Below are positions 18,253 through 28,066 of a DNA stretch of 64,000 nt, piece after piece. The position numbers and the translations under genes are program-made. This stretch comes from Shewanella psychropiezotolerans. GTDB lineage: Bacteria; Pseudomonadota; Gammaproteobacteria; Enterobacterales; Shewanellaceae. A model generated the notes under the pieces. That model had not been told where the DNA came from. It searched no databases and saw only the letters and a program-made list of their open reading frames with translations. The number at the start of each line of letters is the position of its first letter. Positions within the stretch are counted from its first letter, which is position 1. Location: the NCBI RefSeq assembly GCF_007197555.1, contig NZ_CP041614.1, forward strand, positions 1,046,001 to 1,110,000, in the 5' to 3' direction.

Positions 18253-18283
18253 ATGGTACAACCTCAAGCTGACTTGAGGTCAA
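18253..18283 (-). promoter_or_regulatory. MerR-type promoter with 19-bp spacer driving the methyltransferase gene
   Basis: On the minus strand TTGACC (18278-18283) and TACCAT (18253-18258) are separated by 19 bases, the over-long spacer that defines MerR-family promoters. The dyad ACCTCAAGCTGACTTGAGGT (18261-18280) fills the spacer and has the same arms as a SoxR box (CCTCAAG, CTTGAGG). It lies 10-30 bases before the MerR start codon. Confidence 0.75.
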
Positions 18284-18293
18284 GGGGGAGTTG

Positions 18294-18698
18294 ATGGACA
18301 TAGGTGAAGTTTCAAAAATATCTAAGCTACCTGTTTCTACTATCAGGTTTTATGAGGAGAAAGGGCTAATTCGCTCTGTGGGTCGCAAAGGGCTGAGAAG
18401 GTACTTTGCAAAGGATGTGATTGAAAAGTTAGCTTTGATCGCTTTGGGACGCAACGTAGGCCTATCGCTAGATGATATAGGGGCGATGTTTACTGCCGAC
18501 GGTTTAGTCGTTGATAGAGGGTGCCTCTTAGATAAAGCTGAAATACTGGATAAGAAGATTGCTGAGATGTCGGCAATGCGGGACGGGCTTCGACATGCCG
18601 CAGCTTGTAGCGCCATAAATCACTTAGAGTGTCCTAAGTTTCTTCGTTATCTCAACATTGCAGGGCATAGCGGTTATCGACCAAAAAGTAAGTTATAA
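18294..18698 (+). CDS. MerR family transcriptional regulator
   Basis: 134 residues from the ATG at 18294, preceded by GGGGGAG. The N-terminal winged helix reads MDIGEVSKISKLPVSTIRFY then EEKGLI, followed by RRYFAKDVIEKL and a dimerisation helix (about residues 78-105). The C-terminal part has three Cys (RGCLLDK, AACSAINHLEC), compatible with metal, thiol or electrophile sensing, though the spacing does not match SoxR's CxxCxC cluster. It faces the methyltransferase across a MerR-type operator and probably controls that gene and itself. Confidence 0.88.
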   Translation: MDIGEVSKISKLPVSTIRFYEEKGLIRSVGRKGLRRYFAKDVIEKLALIALGRNVGLSLDDIGAMFTADGLVVDRGCLLDKAEILDKKIAEMSAMRDGLRHAAACSAINHLECPKFLRYLNIAGHSGYRPKSKL

Positions 18699-18822
18699 GT
18701 AATGTACATTCGCTTCAATGTATACTGCTTCAACTTTTCACCTGAAAATAATATAAGTGACTAATTTTTATCACATGTCATGCACAAATAACTTAAGTAT
18801 TATCATTATAAAAGGACTTAAA

Positions 18823-19422
18823 ATGAAACCAATCGCCTTACCTTTGCTAAGCGCTGCCCTATTAAGTGGCTGTGGTGCCACTCAGACTACTCCTAGCCCA
18901 GTACCAGAAACGAATAAAGAAATAGTACAAACGGAAATAGTGCAAACGAAAAAGGTGGAAAAAACGGTTAAGCAAGTCGCTAAACTATCGAGTCAGAGTG
19001 CTGACAAGACCGTTTATATCTTAATGGATATCCCTTTTCGTTCAGACAATCATGTCGCGGATAATATCGAAAATGAATGCACTGAACTTGGACATCAATT
19101 CTCAAACTCAGTGTTAAAGTACGCTAAGAAACAGAAGCTTTCGCTTAAAGCTGTAGATCAGCTACCCGCTAACGGCAAAGTATTGAAGTTATCTATTGAT
19201 GATGTTTACAGCGCGGGAAATGCTTTCATAGGCCACCGTAAATCAGCCAGTATCACTGCATCTTATTTAGTCGATGGTGAGATGCTGGCAACGACAGAAA
19301 AGACTCGAAATTCGGGTGGTGGCTTCTTCGGTGGCTTTAAAGGCTCATGCTCGGTATTGGCGCACACGGTCAATACCTTGGGTAATGATGTGGCTAAGTG
19401 GTTAAAGCAACAGACTAATTAA
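18823..19422 (+). CDS. Putative lipoprotein
   Basis: 199 residues from the ATG at 18823 (AAGGAC upstream). The lipobox LLSGC predicts lipidation near residue 17. A charged, Thr/Val/Gln-rich linker (about residues 25-60) precedes a compact domain with YILMDIPFRSDNHVADN, ENECTELGHQFSN, VLKLSIDDVYSAG and GGGFFGGFKGSCSVLAHTV; two Cys in the domain could pair. It resembles small gammaproteobacterial lipoproteins with a YajG/DUF4410-like flavour, but I do not recognise a named family. A hairpin terminator follows. Confidence 0.7.
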   Translation: MKPIALPLLSAALLSGCGATQTTPSPVPETNKEIVQTEIVQTKKVEKTVKQVAKLSSQSADKTVYILMDIPFRSDNHVADNIENECTELGHQFSNSVLKYAKKQKLSLKAVDQLPANGKVLKLSIDDVYSAGNAFIGHRKSASITASYLVDGEMLATTEKTRNSGGGFFGGFKGSCSVLAHTVNTLGNDVAKWLKQQTN

Positions 19423-19438
19423 TCATTGATAAAAAGAT

Positions 19439-19471
19439 AAGGCTGTCTTGTTCTCATTTTCAGATAGCCTT
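19439..19471 (+). terminator. Hairpin after the lipoprotein gene
   Basis: AAGGCTGTCT and AGATAGCCTT pair with one mismatch around a 13-base loop, 17 bases past the stop codon, followed by ACTTATTATTT. Confidence 0.5.
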
Positions 19472-19663
19472 ACTTATTATTTCATCCCACAAAAGTATTT
19501 AAATTAGAAAGACATAGTGAAAAGGTAAATTCCAAAATTTACTCTCATCTCACTTATTCCAAGAGGTTAATATTAATTCACCTCTTGCCTCATGCTCCCT
19601 TAACCTTGCAACATGTATAATGTCGAATTTGACTTATATTTATAACGTTCAGAGGATTATTTT

Positions 19664-20059
19664 GTGAAAGTAGGCTACAAATCAGGATTGTTTGTCCTTG
19701 CGTGTGTATCAAGTAATGTATTTGCTTCAGATTGCAGAGATTTGAAGGCATGTGAAAGAAAGTTTTGTGAAATCAATTATCAGCTATCAATCGCTGAATC
19801 TAAGAACAATGAATTTAAGGTTGATGGATTAAATAAGGCTCTAAAATACGCTAAAGAGAATTGTTCTATCCAAGGGTTACGTGATGATTTACTAGATAAA
19901 ATTGATGACAAAATGGAGGACATAGAGGAATATAGGCAAAACCTCAATGAAGCTGAATCAGACAATGAAACAGATAAAATTGAAAAGTATCAAAGAAAAA
20001 TCAAGGAAAAGGAGGAGGATATCTCAGAACTTGAAATCGAGCTTACTGAATTGCAATAA
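19664..20059 (+). CDS. DUF1090 family periplasmic protein
   Basis: 131 residues starting at a GTG. Signal peptide to about residue 21 (NVFA), then the DUF1090 features: DCRDLKACERKFCEINYQLS (a pair of short Cys-rich turns), EIDYA-like KYAKENCSIQGLRDDLL, and a long charged coiled coil (about residues 78-130) ending the protein. E. coli YqjC belongs to this family; its function is unclear. Confidence 0.8.
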   Translation: MKVGYKSGLFVLACVSSNVFASDCRDLKACERKFCEINYQLSIAESKNNEFKVDGLNKALKYAKENCSIQGLRDDLLDKIDDKMEDIEEYRQNLNEAESDNETDKIEKYQRKIKEKEEDISELEIELTELQ

Positions 20060-20385
20060 CGCAAGGTTCATACCCGAATTCATGGTCCTGTAGGGAGTTT
20101 TCAAAAGCTCATTCGTGATTGTGAACACTTGGAGAAGTGTCTACTGTTCTAGGGTCTTACTAGCCAGCACTTTTCAAGTTGTTGCTAGTATCTTCAAGCT
20201 GGCTGATAGTTCCCATCATTTTTCCTATTAACTTCCCCCATTTTTAGCACATTGCCGACTTTGAATATGCCAGTAACTTGTTCGATTAGGTTTACGGGGG
20301 AAGGCCCATTGATAACTTACGAAAGCCTGGGTATGTAATTGATCAACAATGAATGGCTTTAGTTTTCTCATGGATGGGGCTAGTT
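20060..20385. other. Convergent intergenic region
   Basis: 326 bases between convergent DUF1090 and LysR genes. I see no ORF. TAGCCAGCA and TGCTAGTA flanking 20159-20191 form a loose hairpin that could terminate either gene. Confidence 0.4.
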
Positions 20386-21255
20386 TTACTTTATTAAATA
20401 GTCGATTAACACTCGAGTTTTTTGTGGTAAATAAGCTTGTTTACGATAATAAGCCATCAGTTCAAAAGGCTCGCTTTGACATTGATTAACAAGTATTGGT
20501 TTCAATAAACCCCGCTCAATCTCATCACTCACCAGTAAACGAGGAATATAAACAATCCCTTGATGCTGTAACGCGGCTCGAATCAATACCTCTGTATCAT
20601 TACTCGATAAATGACCATTAACCAATATCGAATCTGCCTGAGAAAAATGCCAATACCTGCGGCTTTTCCCTACTCCATAGCTTAGGCATTGATGGTGAAG
20701 TAAATCTTGAGTATTTTGGGGCTCACCATGTTTGGCCAAGTAATCAGAGGAAGCGAACAAGCTATTACTATAAGAATAGATAGGAACACCTACGTAAGTA
20801 GCGGAATCAAATCCTTCACGTTTGCGGGCAATTGAAATATCAGCACGGTCAAACGGGATATCTTCGTAGTCAACACATCGAAGTTCTAACTTAACATCAG
20901 GATAATGAACTGCAAAACCACTCAATACAGTCATCAGTACTCGGCTATGAACCAAACTGGGCGCGGCAATCGACAACTTCCCGGCTGGTCGTTTATTAAG
21001 TCTTGCGGTTTCATCCTGAAGAGCCTGCCAGTTGGCTCCTATCCCGCATATCGAATGATAAAAGTATTCGCCTGCTTCAGTCATCGCTATTTTTCGTGTC
21101 GTACGAGTAAGTAACTGTGCGCCTAAACTTGCCTCTAGTTCTGCCAGGTGCTTACTTACTACTGAAGGGGCTATCCCTTGCTCTCGGGCGGCTGCCGCCA
21201 TCGATCCTAGCTCAACCACCTGCTGGTATAGCAATGCATGCCTAAATCTAGCCAT
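20386..21255 (-). CDS. LysR family transcriptional regulator
   Basis: 289 residues. N-terminal winged helix-turn-helix (residues 1-60: HALLYQQVVELGSMAAAARE then APSVVSKHLAELEASLGAQL) and a periplasmic-binding-protein-like effector domain from about residue 88. It is divergent from a small monooxygenase-like gene 133 bases away, the classical LysR arrangement, so that gene is its likely target. Ligand unknown. Confidence 0.9.
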   Translation of the reverse strand: MARFRHALLYQQVVELGSMAAAAREQGIAPSVVSKHLAELEASLGAQLLTRTTRKIAMTEAGEYFYHSICGIGANWQALQDETARLNKRPAGKLSIAAPSLVHSRVLMTVLSGFAVHYPDVKLELRCVDYEDIPFDRADISIARKREGFDSATYVGVPIYSYSNSLFASSDYLAKHGEPQNTQDLLHHQCLSYGVGKSRRYWHFSQADSILVNGHLSSNDTEVLIRAALQHQGIVYIPRLLVSDEIERGLLKPILVNQCQSEPFELMAYYRKQAYLPQKTRVLIDYLIK

Positions 21256-21388
21256 GATTCGTTCTCTTATGGAAACTAATTATTAGTATTTTGTGGGATT
21301 ATTCTCTTATCGGCAAGGTTTATAATCACTTTACAATATCAGAATCAGAAATAACGTTATTTCTAGTTCGCATTTAAAGGAAGAAAAA

Positions 21389-21712
21389 GTGGCAACATTT
21401 GACTATGTGGTGGAAACCGTAACATGGCACGCTCAAGCTGGAGTCACAGAGCAACAAATGATCTTGGCGATTCAAATGATGCTTGCGGATTTGAAAGTAC
21501 TGCCGGGATTTATTCATGAGTTATTGACTCTTGCCCCTGACGGCAGTTGGATGCAGCTTTATTATTGGCAAACAGCGGCTGATGCGCACAATTCTAATCA
21601 ATTGATGGCAGATAAAGCCTCTTTCAATGACCTAATTGCACTGCTCAACCCACAATCGATTAAAATAGAAATCTATCAACCGGTACAAACATCTTCAGCG
21701 CTAAAGTTCTAA
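21389..21712 (+). CDS. Antibiotic biosynthesis monooxygenase-like (ABM) protein
   Basis: 107 residues starting at a GTG with AAGGAAG before it. The fold reads as a dimeric alpha/beta barrel: strand (YVVETVTWHA), helix (TEQQMILAIQMMLADLK), PGFIHELLTLAPDG, MQLYYWQTAADAHNSNQLM and a C-terminal strand. Proteins of this type include quinol monooxygenases and heme-degrading enzymes; no catalytic assignment is possible. Divergent from and probably regulated by the LysR gene. Confidence 0.7.
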   Translation: MATFDYVVETVTWHAQAGVTEQQMILAIQMMLADLKVLPGFIHELLTLAPDGSWMQLYYWQTAADAHNSNQLMADKASFNDLIALLNPQSIKIEIYQPVQTSSALKF

Positions 21713-21919
21713 TAGATCACGAATTCAACATGAACATTTACCAGTACTGGTGAACATCTGGGCTGCTATATTTTTTGCTGTAATGGTTATTCCCTTAAAT
21801 AGAAGAAGGTTGTTCAGGATATCTGAACATTGAGTTCATGATCTTCCGGTTTTTTTAAAGGGCTTACTAAGATTAACTGGCTTGCATCAACAGGAATTAA
21901 CTCAAGGACACTAGCTTAA

Positions 21920-22312
21920 ATGAATAAAATTTGGAGCCCCGATAATATTGCGCCACCCGCAGCAAGATACCATCACTGCGCCCATGTACCAGGCAATAGT
22001 CGTTGGCTGCATATCGCAGGTCAGCTAGGGATCGATCTTGATGGTCAGCTAGGGGAAGGGATAGAGCAGCAGGTTCTGTATGCCTGGCAAAATATAGAGG
22101 GGCTACTGCAAGCTAACCAGATGTTACGGGAAGATATTGTCAGTGTTAGAGTTTATCTAACTGACAGAGAGGACCTTGGTGGGTATCGAGCGGCAATGCA
22201 GCAGCTCTTTAACGGTCACTCTCAGGTGCTTCCGGTGACGTTACTGTTTGTGGCTGGTCTCTTTTCCGAGGATTGGAAGGTGGAGATAGAGGTCCAGGCA
22301 GCTAAGCTCTGA
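21920..22312 (+). CDS. RidA/YjgF family protein lacking the catalytic arginine
   Basis: 130 residues of the Rid fold: LHIAGQLGIDLDGQLGEGIE, AWQNIEGLLQANQML, DIVSVRVYLTDREDL and the C-terminal strand WKVEIEVQAA. Archetypal RidA hydrolyses reactive enamines/imines using an Arg in the motif ARSxVxVxxLP. Here the equivalent stretch is LPVTLLFVAGL, without Arg, placing it in a divergent Rid subfamily whose activity is not known. No clear operon partner. Confidence 0.8.
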   Translation: MNKIWSPDNIAPPAARYHHCAHVPGNSRWLHIAGQLGIDLDGQLGEGIEQQVLYAWQNIEGLLQANQMLREDIVSVRVYLTDREDLGGYRAAMQQLFNGHSQVLPVTLLFVAGLFSEDWKVEIEVQAAKL

Positions 22313-22493
22313 GCAAGTGGAGTCAGAGAAGAAACAGAGACACCCAAATAAACCCGAATTCAACATGCATGTACGTCGAGCTGAGGTCATGATCGTTATC
22401 CTGAACAAAGCTGAGTTAAGAGAGCTTAAAGGTTAGTAGAGGATGTTTTAAAGCATAAAAGATACGGGTGTCCTATTTTTTTTCCTATCTTTT

Positions 22494-23700
22494 TTAATTT
22501 ATAACTAAACATCCGTTTATATTATTAACTTCAAGGTAGAGTTCATGGGTTAATACGAGTGAACTAGGGATATAGCTCCCGCTGTCTGACAGGCAATTAG
22601 CCGTTAATTCCACTCTGATGTTCTGGCAATGACCTTCATAATCCCCACCGGGGAAGTAGCAATAACCTCGGGTAATAGGAAAATTGATGTCGATAATGAG
22701 TGCCCCGTTGTCGTAGAGCACCTCAGTCTTGACTGGATCATGCTTGGTTAAGTTAATACTAAACGCTTGCCATGACCCATTTTGATTTCGGCATTGGCCC
22801 TGAGAAAGACACTTATATCCTTACAATTATCAAGATAACGGCCTAGAGGAACGAAGCCACAAGGATAATTAACTCGATAATCATTATCTGCTTGTTCAAA
22901 GCAAGTGAGCATATAGCTGTTCTCAACATTAACAGATTGCATCACATTTATAATATCCAGTAAGTCGACATAAAGGTCATAAATATCGGCCTGACAGCTT
23001 ATATTACCTATGGATCTGTGTGCATTATCAAGCTCGCCGCAAAGGCTTAGCCATTGCGCCCACAAACTCAGCTTGCTTGCTCAGCACTGATTGAAAAATC
23101 CAGCATGAAATTAAAGTCATCTTGTAATTTATACAATAAGGCTCTCAGGCTTGAGGTATCAACATACTGGATGAATTCGATTTTCTTTATTATTAATATT
23201 CTTGTGTGATCAATATTTTTTCTGAAAGCACTTAATGAATTAGCGGCGGATTGATTCTCTGCTTCAGCATAACTTAAGTCATACCAAGCATTATAAAGAA
23301 TTCGATGAACATCATTTATTACAGTTTGTTGTTCATCGGATAAATCCAGATCCGCCAGCGGATTTTGTACGATCTTGCCTTCATCTAACAGTTTATCGAG
23401 TTGTTCCAGCGCCTCTTCTAAAGAGGGATAGTGAAGTTGATAAAGATCTTTCATGGATCGCAGACAGGATTTAAATTGTGCTTCAATAGTGGATCTCCAA
23501 TATCTGCCATTGTTATTAACTTCTAAGAATAGTTCGTGAAAGCTTTCTGGAGATAATAGTGATATATCACTATTATCATAGCCTAAAAAAAATTGGGTTT
23601 TCTTCAAACTATCAGGTGCTAACACAGCATAACGCGCATAAAGCTTAATATTGATGAGATCGGCATTGGTCACTATTTCATTATTTTTACTTTTTACCAT
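22494..23700 (-). CDS. XaxA-like alpha-pore-forming toxin component, two frameshifts as given
   Basis: Three abutting frames. Adding one base near 23065-23080 (EQASLSLWAQWLSLC) and one in the T4 run 22780-22783 (AEIKNGSWQAFSINL) gives one 403-codon gene, the length of XaxA/YaxA subunits. Residues about 12-75 repeat the N-terminal signature of the large neighbour: IKLYARYAVLAPDS, FFLGYDNSDISLLSPESF and NNNGRYWRSTIE. No hydrophobic tongue is visible. The last 90 residues (INFPITRGYCYFPGGDYEGH, then QNIRVELTANC) faintly recall the DYPGHY-RRIKSVSVT motif of Tc-toxin A subunits. Probably a partner of the upstream gene, 153 bases away. Family call is inference. Confidence 0.55.
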
Positions 23701-23853
23701 TTTTTAATTTCACATATATAAGTTAACTCGCATGAAACCATGGCTTAGTGGCTTGGATCAGGTAGTCGGCAGAGGAGGGATAAAGGCATAGTAAGACAAT
23801 TAAATAAATTTCCTTGCTATGCCTAAATTACATTTTTGTTTATAAGTTAACGA

Positions 23854-26594
23854 TTAATAATGAATAGCTCTGGGTAAGCTGCGTGCCTCGTCTATCCATT
23901 TTTGTACTAAAGATAGCGAAGGCAAAGTCTCAATCAAGGACTTTTCTTGATTCAGCTGAGTTAATTTTTTCAGCAAGTTAACAGCATCTCTCTGAGCGAG
24001 CTCTACTACAGTATCGACGCCTGAGATCTCGAGTAAATCTGCGTATTCAGCATCTACGCCCCTAATCCTGCTAAGATCTGCACGGTTGATCCAATTAAGT
24101 AACTCAGCTTCATCTATTCCAACAAGCTTAGCAATAGTCCCCGACCTTTAGGCTGACAGCCATATTTAAGCAAGTCACTGGCAGATTTAATATTTATTAT
24201 GTCTAATTTAACGACACTACGCTCACAAATTCCCTTGATATTATTAAAATACATGCCTGTTCTTAAACTTTTCTGAGAAGTTATCGAGAGGCGACTATCT
24301 ATATCAACTTTAAGCTCGGACATGTAGCTAGACATTTTAGCAAGCAGCTCAAGCTGTTTGTTAAAGTCACGAGCCAGTGTTTCTGCATCATTAATGTCTA
24401 CAATAAAGTTCTGGTAACACTGCATCAGATTCTGTAACTCGACACAAAATGGTCTTCTATCAGATTCAATGTTAAACATAATATTGATTGTATCTAAGCT
24501 GATGAGATACGTATCTTGCTCACTTTCTAAGTCCTTATTTGCTGCATTAAGCTCATCGAGCACCTTATGGAGATAAATAGTCGCATCTACCATTTTGTTG
24601 TAGCTGAAACCGCTACCGATCTCACCAACAAGACCTGATAGTATATCTAAGCCTAATGCTATCGCTTGTAATTGCGGAGTCGGTATATCTGCAACACCGG
24701 CGATATCATCTATGCTAGGGATCGTATCAGAGAAAAAATCAAAAACACTGTATTGACGCATCAAGTTTTTTGCTTTGTTCAAATCATTAATCTGTTGATC
24801 TGTATCATTAATTTCAGTTTTGATCTGTAGTATTTGTAGCTCTTTAAGTGCTATTTTTTCTGTTAACTCTTCTTTTTCATGTATCAAATCAGATTTAAAA
24901 TTAAAATAATTTATGTTACCGATAGATTCTTTATGCAGATCGGCTCGGGACTGAAGTAAAGCATTTATCGTATGCAGCTTCTTGATGACCGTAGTTCTAA
25001 AACCGTCAATTTTCATATTCAGACTATCGATAACGGTTTGATCTGTTTCATGAGATAGTGCATATAAGTCATTAATAATAAATGTGTTTATCATATTTAT
25101 ACTACTGGTTTGACTCGCTCCGGTATTATTTTCAACAGTAATAATGGAGGCCTTTACATCAGCTTTAGCATCAAGCACTCTTTCTGTAATAGCGTTACAA
25201 AAAAAGTTAAAATCAGGGTAATAGTTATTAACAATGGTATTATTTTCCTCACGTATTTTTGCTGCTAATAAATTTAATTGCTTGATATCGATGCTAGGAT
25301 GTATCATTTGCGAATCTTTTGTCGCCTGAATATAATCTAAGTTATATTGAGGCGTCATTCTTAAGGTTTGATCTAAGGCATTATTTATTTGCTCGAGGAT
25401 CACAAGTACACTGCTCTGCACGTCATTCCAGGGAGTAACCACATCATTGAATGCAACCCAGTAATCAACTAAGTTTTGTGAAGATTCGATAGCAACACAG
25501 GCATTGTGGGAAGATTCTAATAAGTCGACAACAGTCAACCAGGCTGTGACGAGCTGATTTGCCCCTTTTTCGGCTTGGGTGATAACAGCCATTACACCTT
25601 CGAGTTGCCCGTCGACTGTGGTAACCGCATTGAGCATTTTACTCAAACCTTCGATTTCAATATCTAAATCATGCAGTTTTGATGTATTGACAGCGATCTC
25701 TTTTTTTATTTTTTCAGCTTTCGCACCAAATATCCCGCCAGTAATCGCAATGCCTATAAAACCACCAACGGCACCGGTAAAAGCCAGTCCAACGTTCTTG
25801 TCGTAATCGGCTTTCAAGCCTTGTATTTGCGCGGCTAAGTCTCTGCGTTCTTTTTTTAAGCCTTGTAATTGCTCATCGAGATCTAATTGATCACACAGGG
25901 CTTCTTTTTTCTTGACGTCGTCGTTACAGGCTTCCATGCCCGTCTTAAATCCTAATATTTGATCACGTAGGTTCAAGCTAGATTTGTAATAAATATCGGC
26001 CTGACTACACAGGGATTGAATCATTCCTGCAGTGATAGCAAGCTTGCCAGCGTTGTCCTCTGCAGCAGCTGCATCGCCGTTAATATCTAGCATAAATTGT
26101 TCTACAAATTCAGCATCAAGCATCTGCTCAGGCGTTATGCTATCGAGCTCAATATCGCCAGTATAATAAATCCCAACCATATCCATTAAAAAGTTTAATG
26201 CCTGGCCGCCACTAGTGAGTATCTTATTGGCAAAGCCGTCCATCTCTACCGCTGTTTTTAACAACTCATCTTTTATCGGATCCCACTGCTTGGCATTCGT
26301 TCGAATCGCAAGATAAGTGATTAACAGATCATGATTGGCTAAGCCTGGTATCGTACTGTCATAATTACCTAAAAATAATCTCACCTCTGCAGCTGTTTCA
26401 GGCAGAGTGACGCCACGCACCTTATAGCGCTCGAGTGAAAGTATTGCTTCAGTATCCAGGACTAACGAGATATCGCTCGACGTGCCTTCAACTTTACCTG
26501 TCGCTAATTTTACCAGCTCATGCATTGCCTGAGTATTTCTGATCTCATAGTCGACATCAGCAGAAAGAAGTTGAGTTTGAATGTTAACTGACAT
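23854..26594 (-). CDS. Alpha-xenorhabdolysin-like pore-forming toxin, A+B-like fusion with C-terminal DUF4332; one frameshift as given
   Basis: Open for 826 codons from 26594; one more base in the C4 run 24139-24142 carries it on to a TAA at 23854-23856 (914 codons). Residues about 45-110 match the XaxA/YaxA N-terminal pattern (LERYKVRGVTLPETAAEVRL, then FLGNYDSTIPGL and YLAIRTNAKQWDPI). Coiled coil near 235-265 leads into a hydrophobic tongue, VGLAFTGAVGGFIGIAITGG (about 268-290). A second half (about 430-775) has another long coiled coil and a hydrophobic patch (about 635-665), as expected for an XaxB-like subunit. The end (about 780-913) is a complete DUF4332 helix-hairpin-helix domain: LLKYGCQPKGRGTIAKLVGI, LLNWINRADLSRIRGVDAEY, VQKWIDEARSLPR. 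No signal peptide. Confidence 0.6.
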
Positions 26595-27223
26595 AATTTA
26601 TCCTTGATTAATAATATTATAACTAGCGCACATATTTTCTTACAATTAATATTTCTTGCTGGAATGAAGTCGCAAGTTTTAAATCAGAAGTTAGCGATGT
26701 TTTTCATCTAAATGAATTTGATGATTTATAAATTACTAACTAGATATTTCAAATCCCACAGTAAAATAAACTGTTGGCTTTAATTACTGTTCAAATGGAC
26801 AGCTGACTTTTATCACGCAAGGGATTTAATGATGAACGATAAAGTGAAAGGGTAAATATATATTAAATAACAGTAACCTATATTTAGTTAAGCATCTGCT
26901 TATGAAGATTGTAAAGATTGTTACTTGAGGTTCATATTCTGTGACTGTTGCACATTTACATTAAAGTGTTAATTTAATGTTTGTTATTTTTTATGGTGTC
27001 ACTTAATAAGAATACACCTGTTAAAATAGGGTTGTAACCGATATCAACGGGTAGGAAATAGAAAGTAAGTCACTACAACTAATTCAGTTAGAGGCATGGT
27101 GCATGTTGAAATATTAGTTTGGGAAAAATATAGATTTTACATAGTGGATTTAATTAAATATATTCTTATTTAAAATGTTTTAAATCCTAGAGGAGTCAGA
27201 GTAAATTTTTCAAATCACTGCTT
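26595..27223. other. Promoter region of the toxin-like locus
   Basis: About 630 AT-rich bases upstream of the large toxin-like gene with no supportable ORF. Long leader regions are common before regulated toxin genes, but I see no specific operator. Confidence 0.5.
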
Positions 27224-27425
27224 CAAGCTACAACCCCCCGTTGGAAGGTGCTCTGACTGTTACAAGCAGTGGCGTAACCACAAGCTCATGAGAGAGAGCT
27301 AGGGATAGCGAACTGGCTAAGTAAATGGATTTCTTGCCAATACACGACAACTTTGACGATGTCATAGGTATTTTGTATAGCCATAAAGAGCCAGATCCCG
27401 GTCTAAAAGACACCGGGACGACAGA
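27224..27425 (+). repeat. Dispersed repeat, copy 1
   Basis: Begins AAGCTACAACCCCCCGTTGG and contains GCTAGGGATAGCGAACTGGC, which is shared with 31882-32045; it ends in a hairpin (TCCCGGT 27396-27402, ACCGGGA 27412-27418) followed by a GACGACAG-like tail, the same ending as copies 4 and 5. No gene inside; the 61-codon minus-strand ORF is a by-product. Confidence 0.7.
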
Positions 27426-27547
27426 TTATTTTGTTTAGGCCTAAAAAACAGCGGCATGACAGGATGGATTCCGGCTAAAAGCATTGCCAGAATGACAGAG
27501 TCTAAACCATTGCCGGAATGGCGCGGGAGTGAACTTAGGCTCTGGAA

Positions 27548-27811
27548 CTAGCTTGTTGTAATCGGGGCGTCGTGGTGAGCTTTCAATCGTTGGAACAATA
27601 CGTCTTTCAAGTTCGCGCGTTGTAATTTTAGCTGGTGCATGTGCTCGTCATCGGTTGGACTACCATCAATTTCTAACTGACGAATATCATAATCGAGGAG
27701 GTGATACTGCTTGGATAGTTTTGTGAATGCTTCGTCTTTATAATTCAAATAAACAATGTCTTGCTTATATTCTGGGAAATCGAAAATAAGCGCGTGATTC
27801 TCATTTAGCAT
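27548..27811 (-). CDS. DUF465/YdcH family protein
   Basis: 87 residues matching the short YdcH/DUF465 family: FPEYKQDIVYLNYKDEAFTK, LSKQYHLLDYDIRQLE, and the basic QLKLQRANLKDVLFQRL. Members are small helical coiled-coil proteins of unknown function, common across proteobacteria. It stands alone, flanked by repeats. Confidence 0.85.
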   Translation of the reverse strand: MLNENHALIFDFPEYKQDIVYLNYKDEAFTKLSKQYHLLDYDIRQLEIDGSPTDDEHMHQLKLQRANLKDVLFQRLKAHHDAPITTS

Positions 27812-28066
27812 AGGTAACCCCTGAATGGTGATCTGAAATTTATTATTTTAGAACTTCCTACACTATAGCACTATGAAGTTCAATAAAAAGTGGGGCCAGA
27901 TCATACTTTCCTCATTTCACCTCAGTGGCATAAGCAGGATCGTTACCTCGTCGGGAATTTACCGTCCATATAAGCTTTTTAGAGGCTCTTATTTCTAACA
28001 CTGGGGAAGGGATCAACGACCCCCTCTGAGACGTTGATATTGGCGTAGCTGTAATACCTATCTAGG

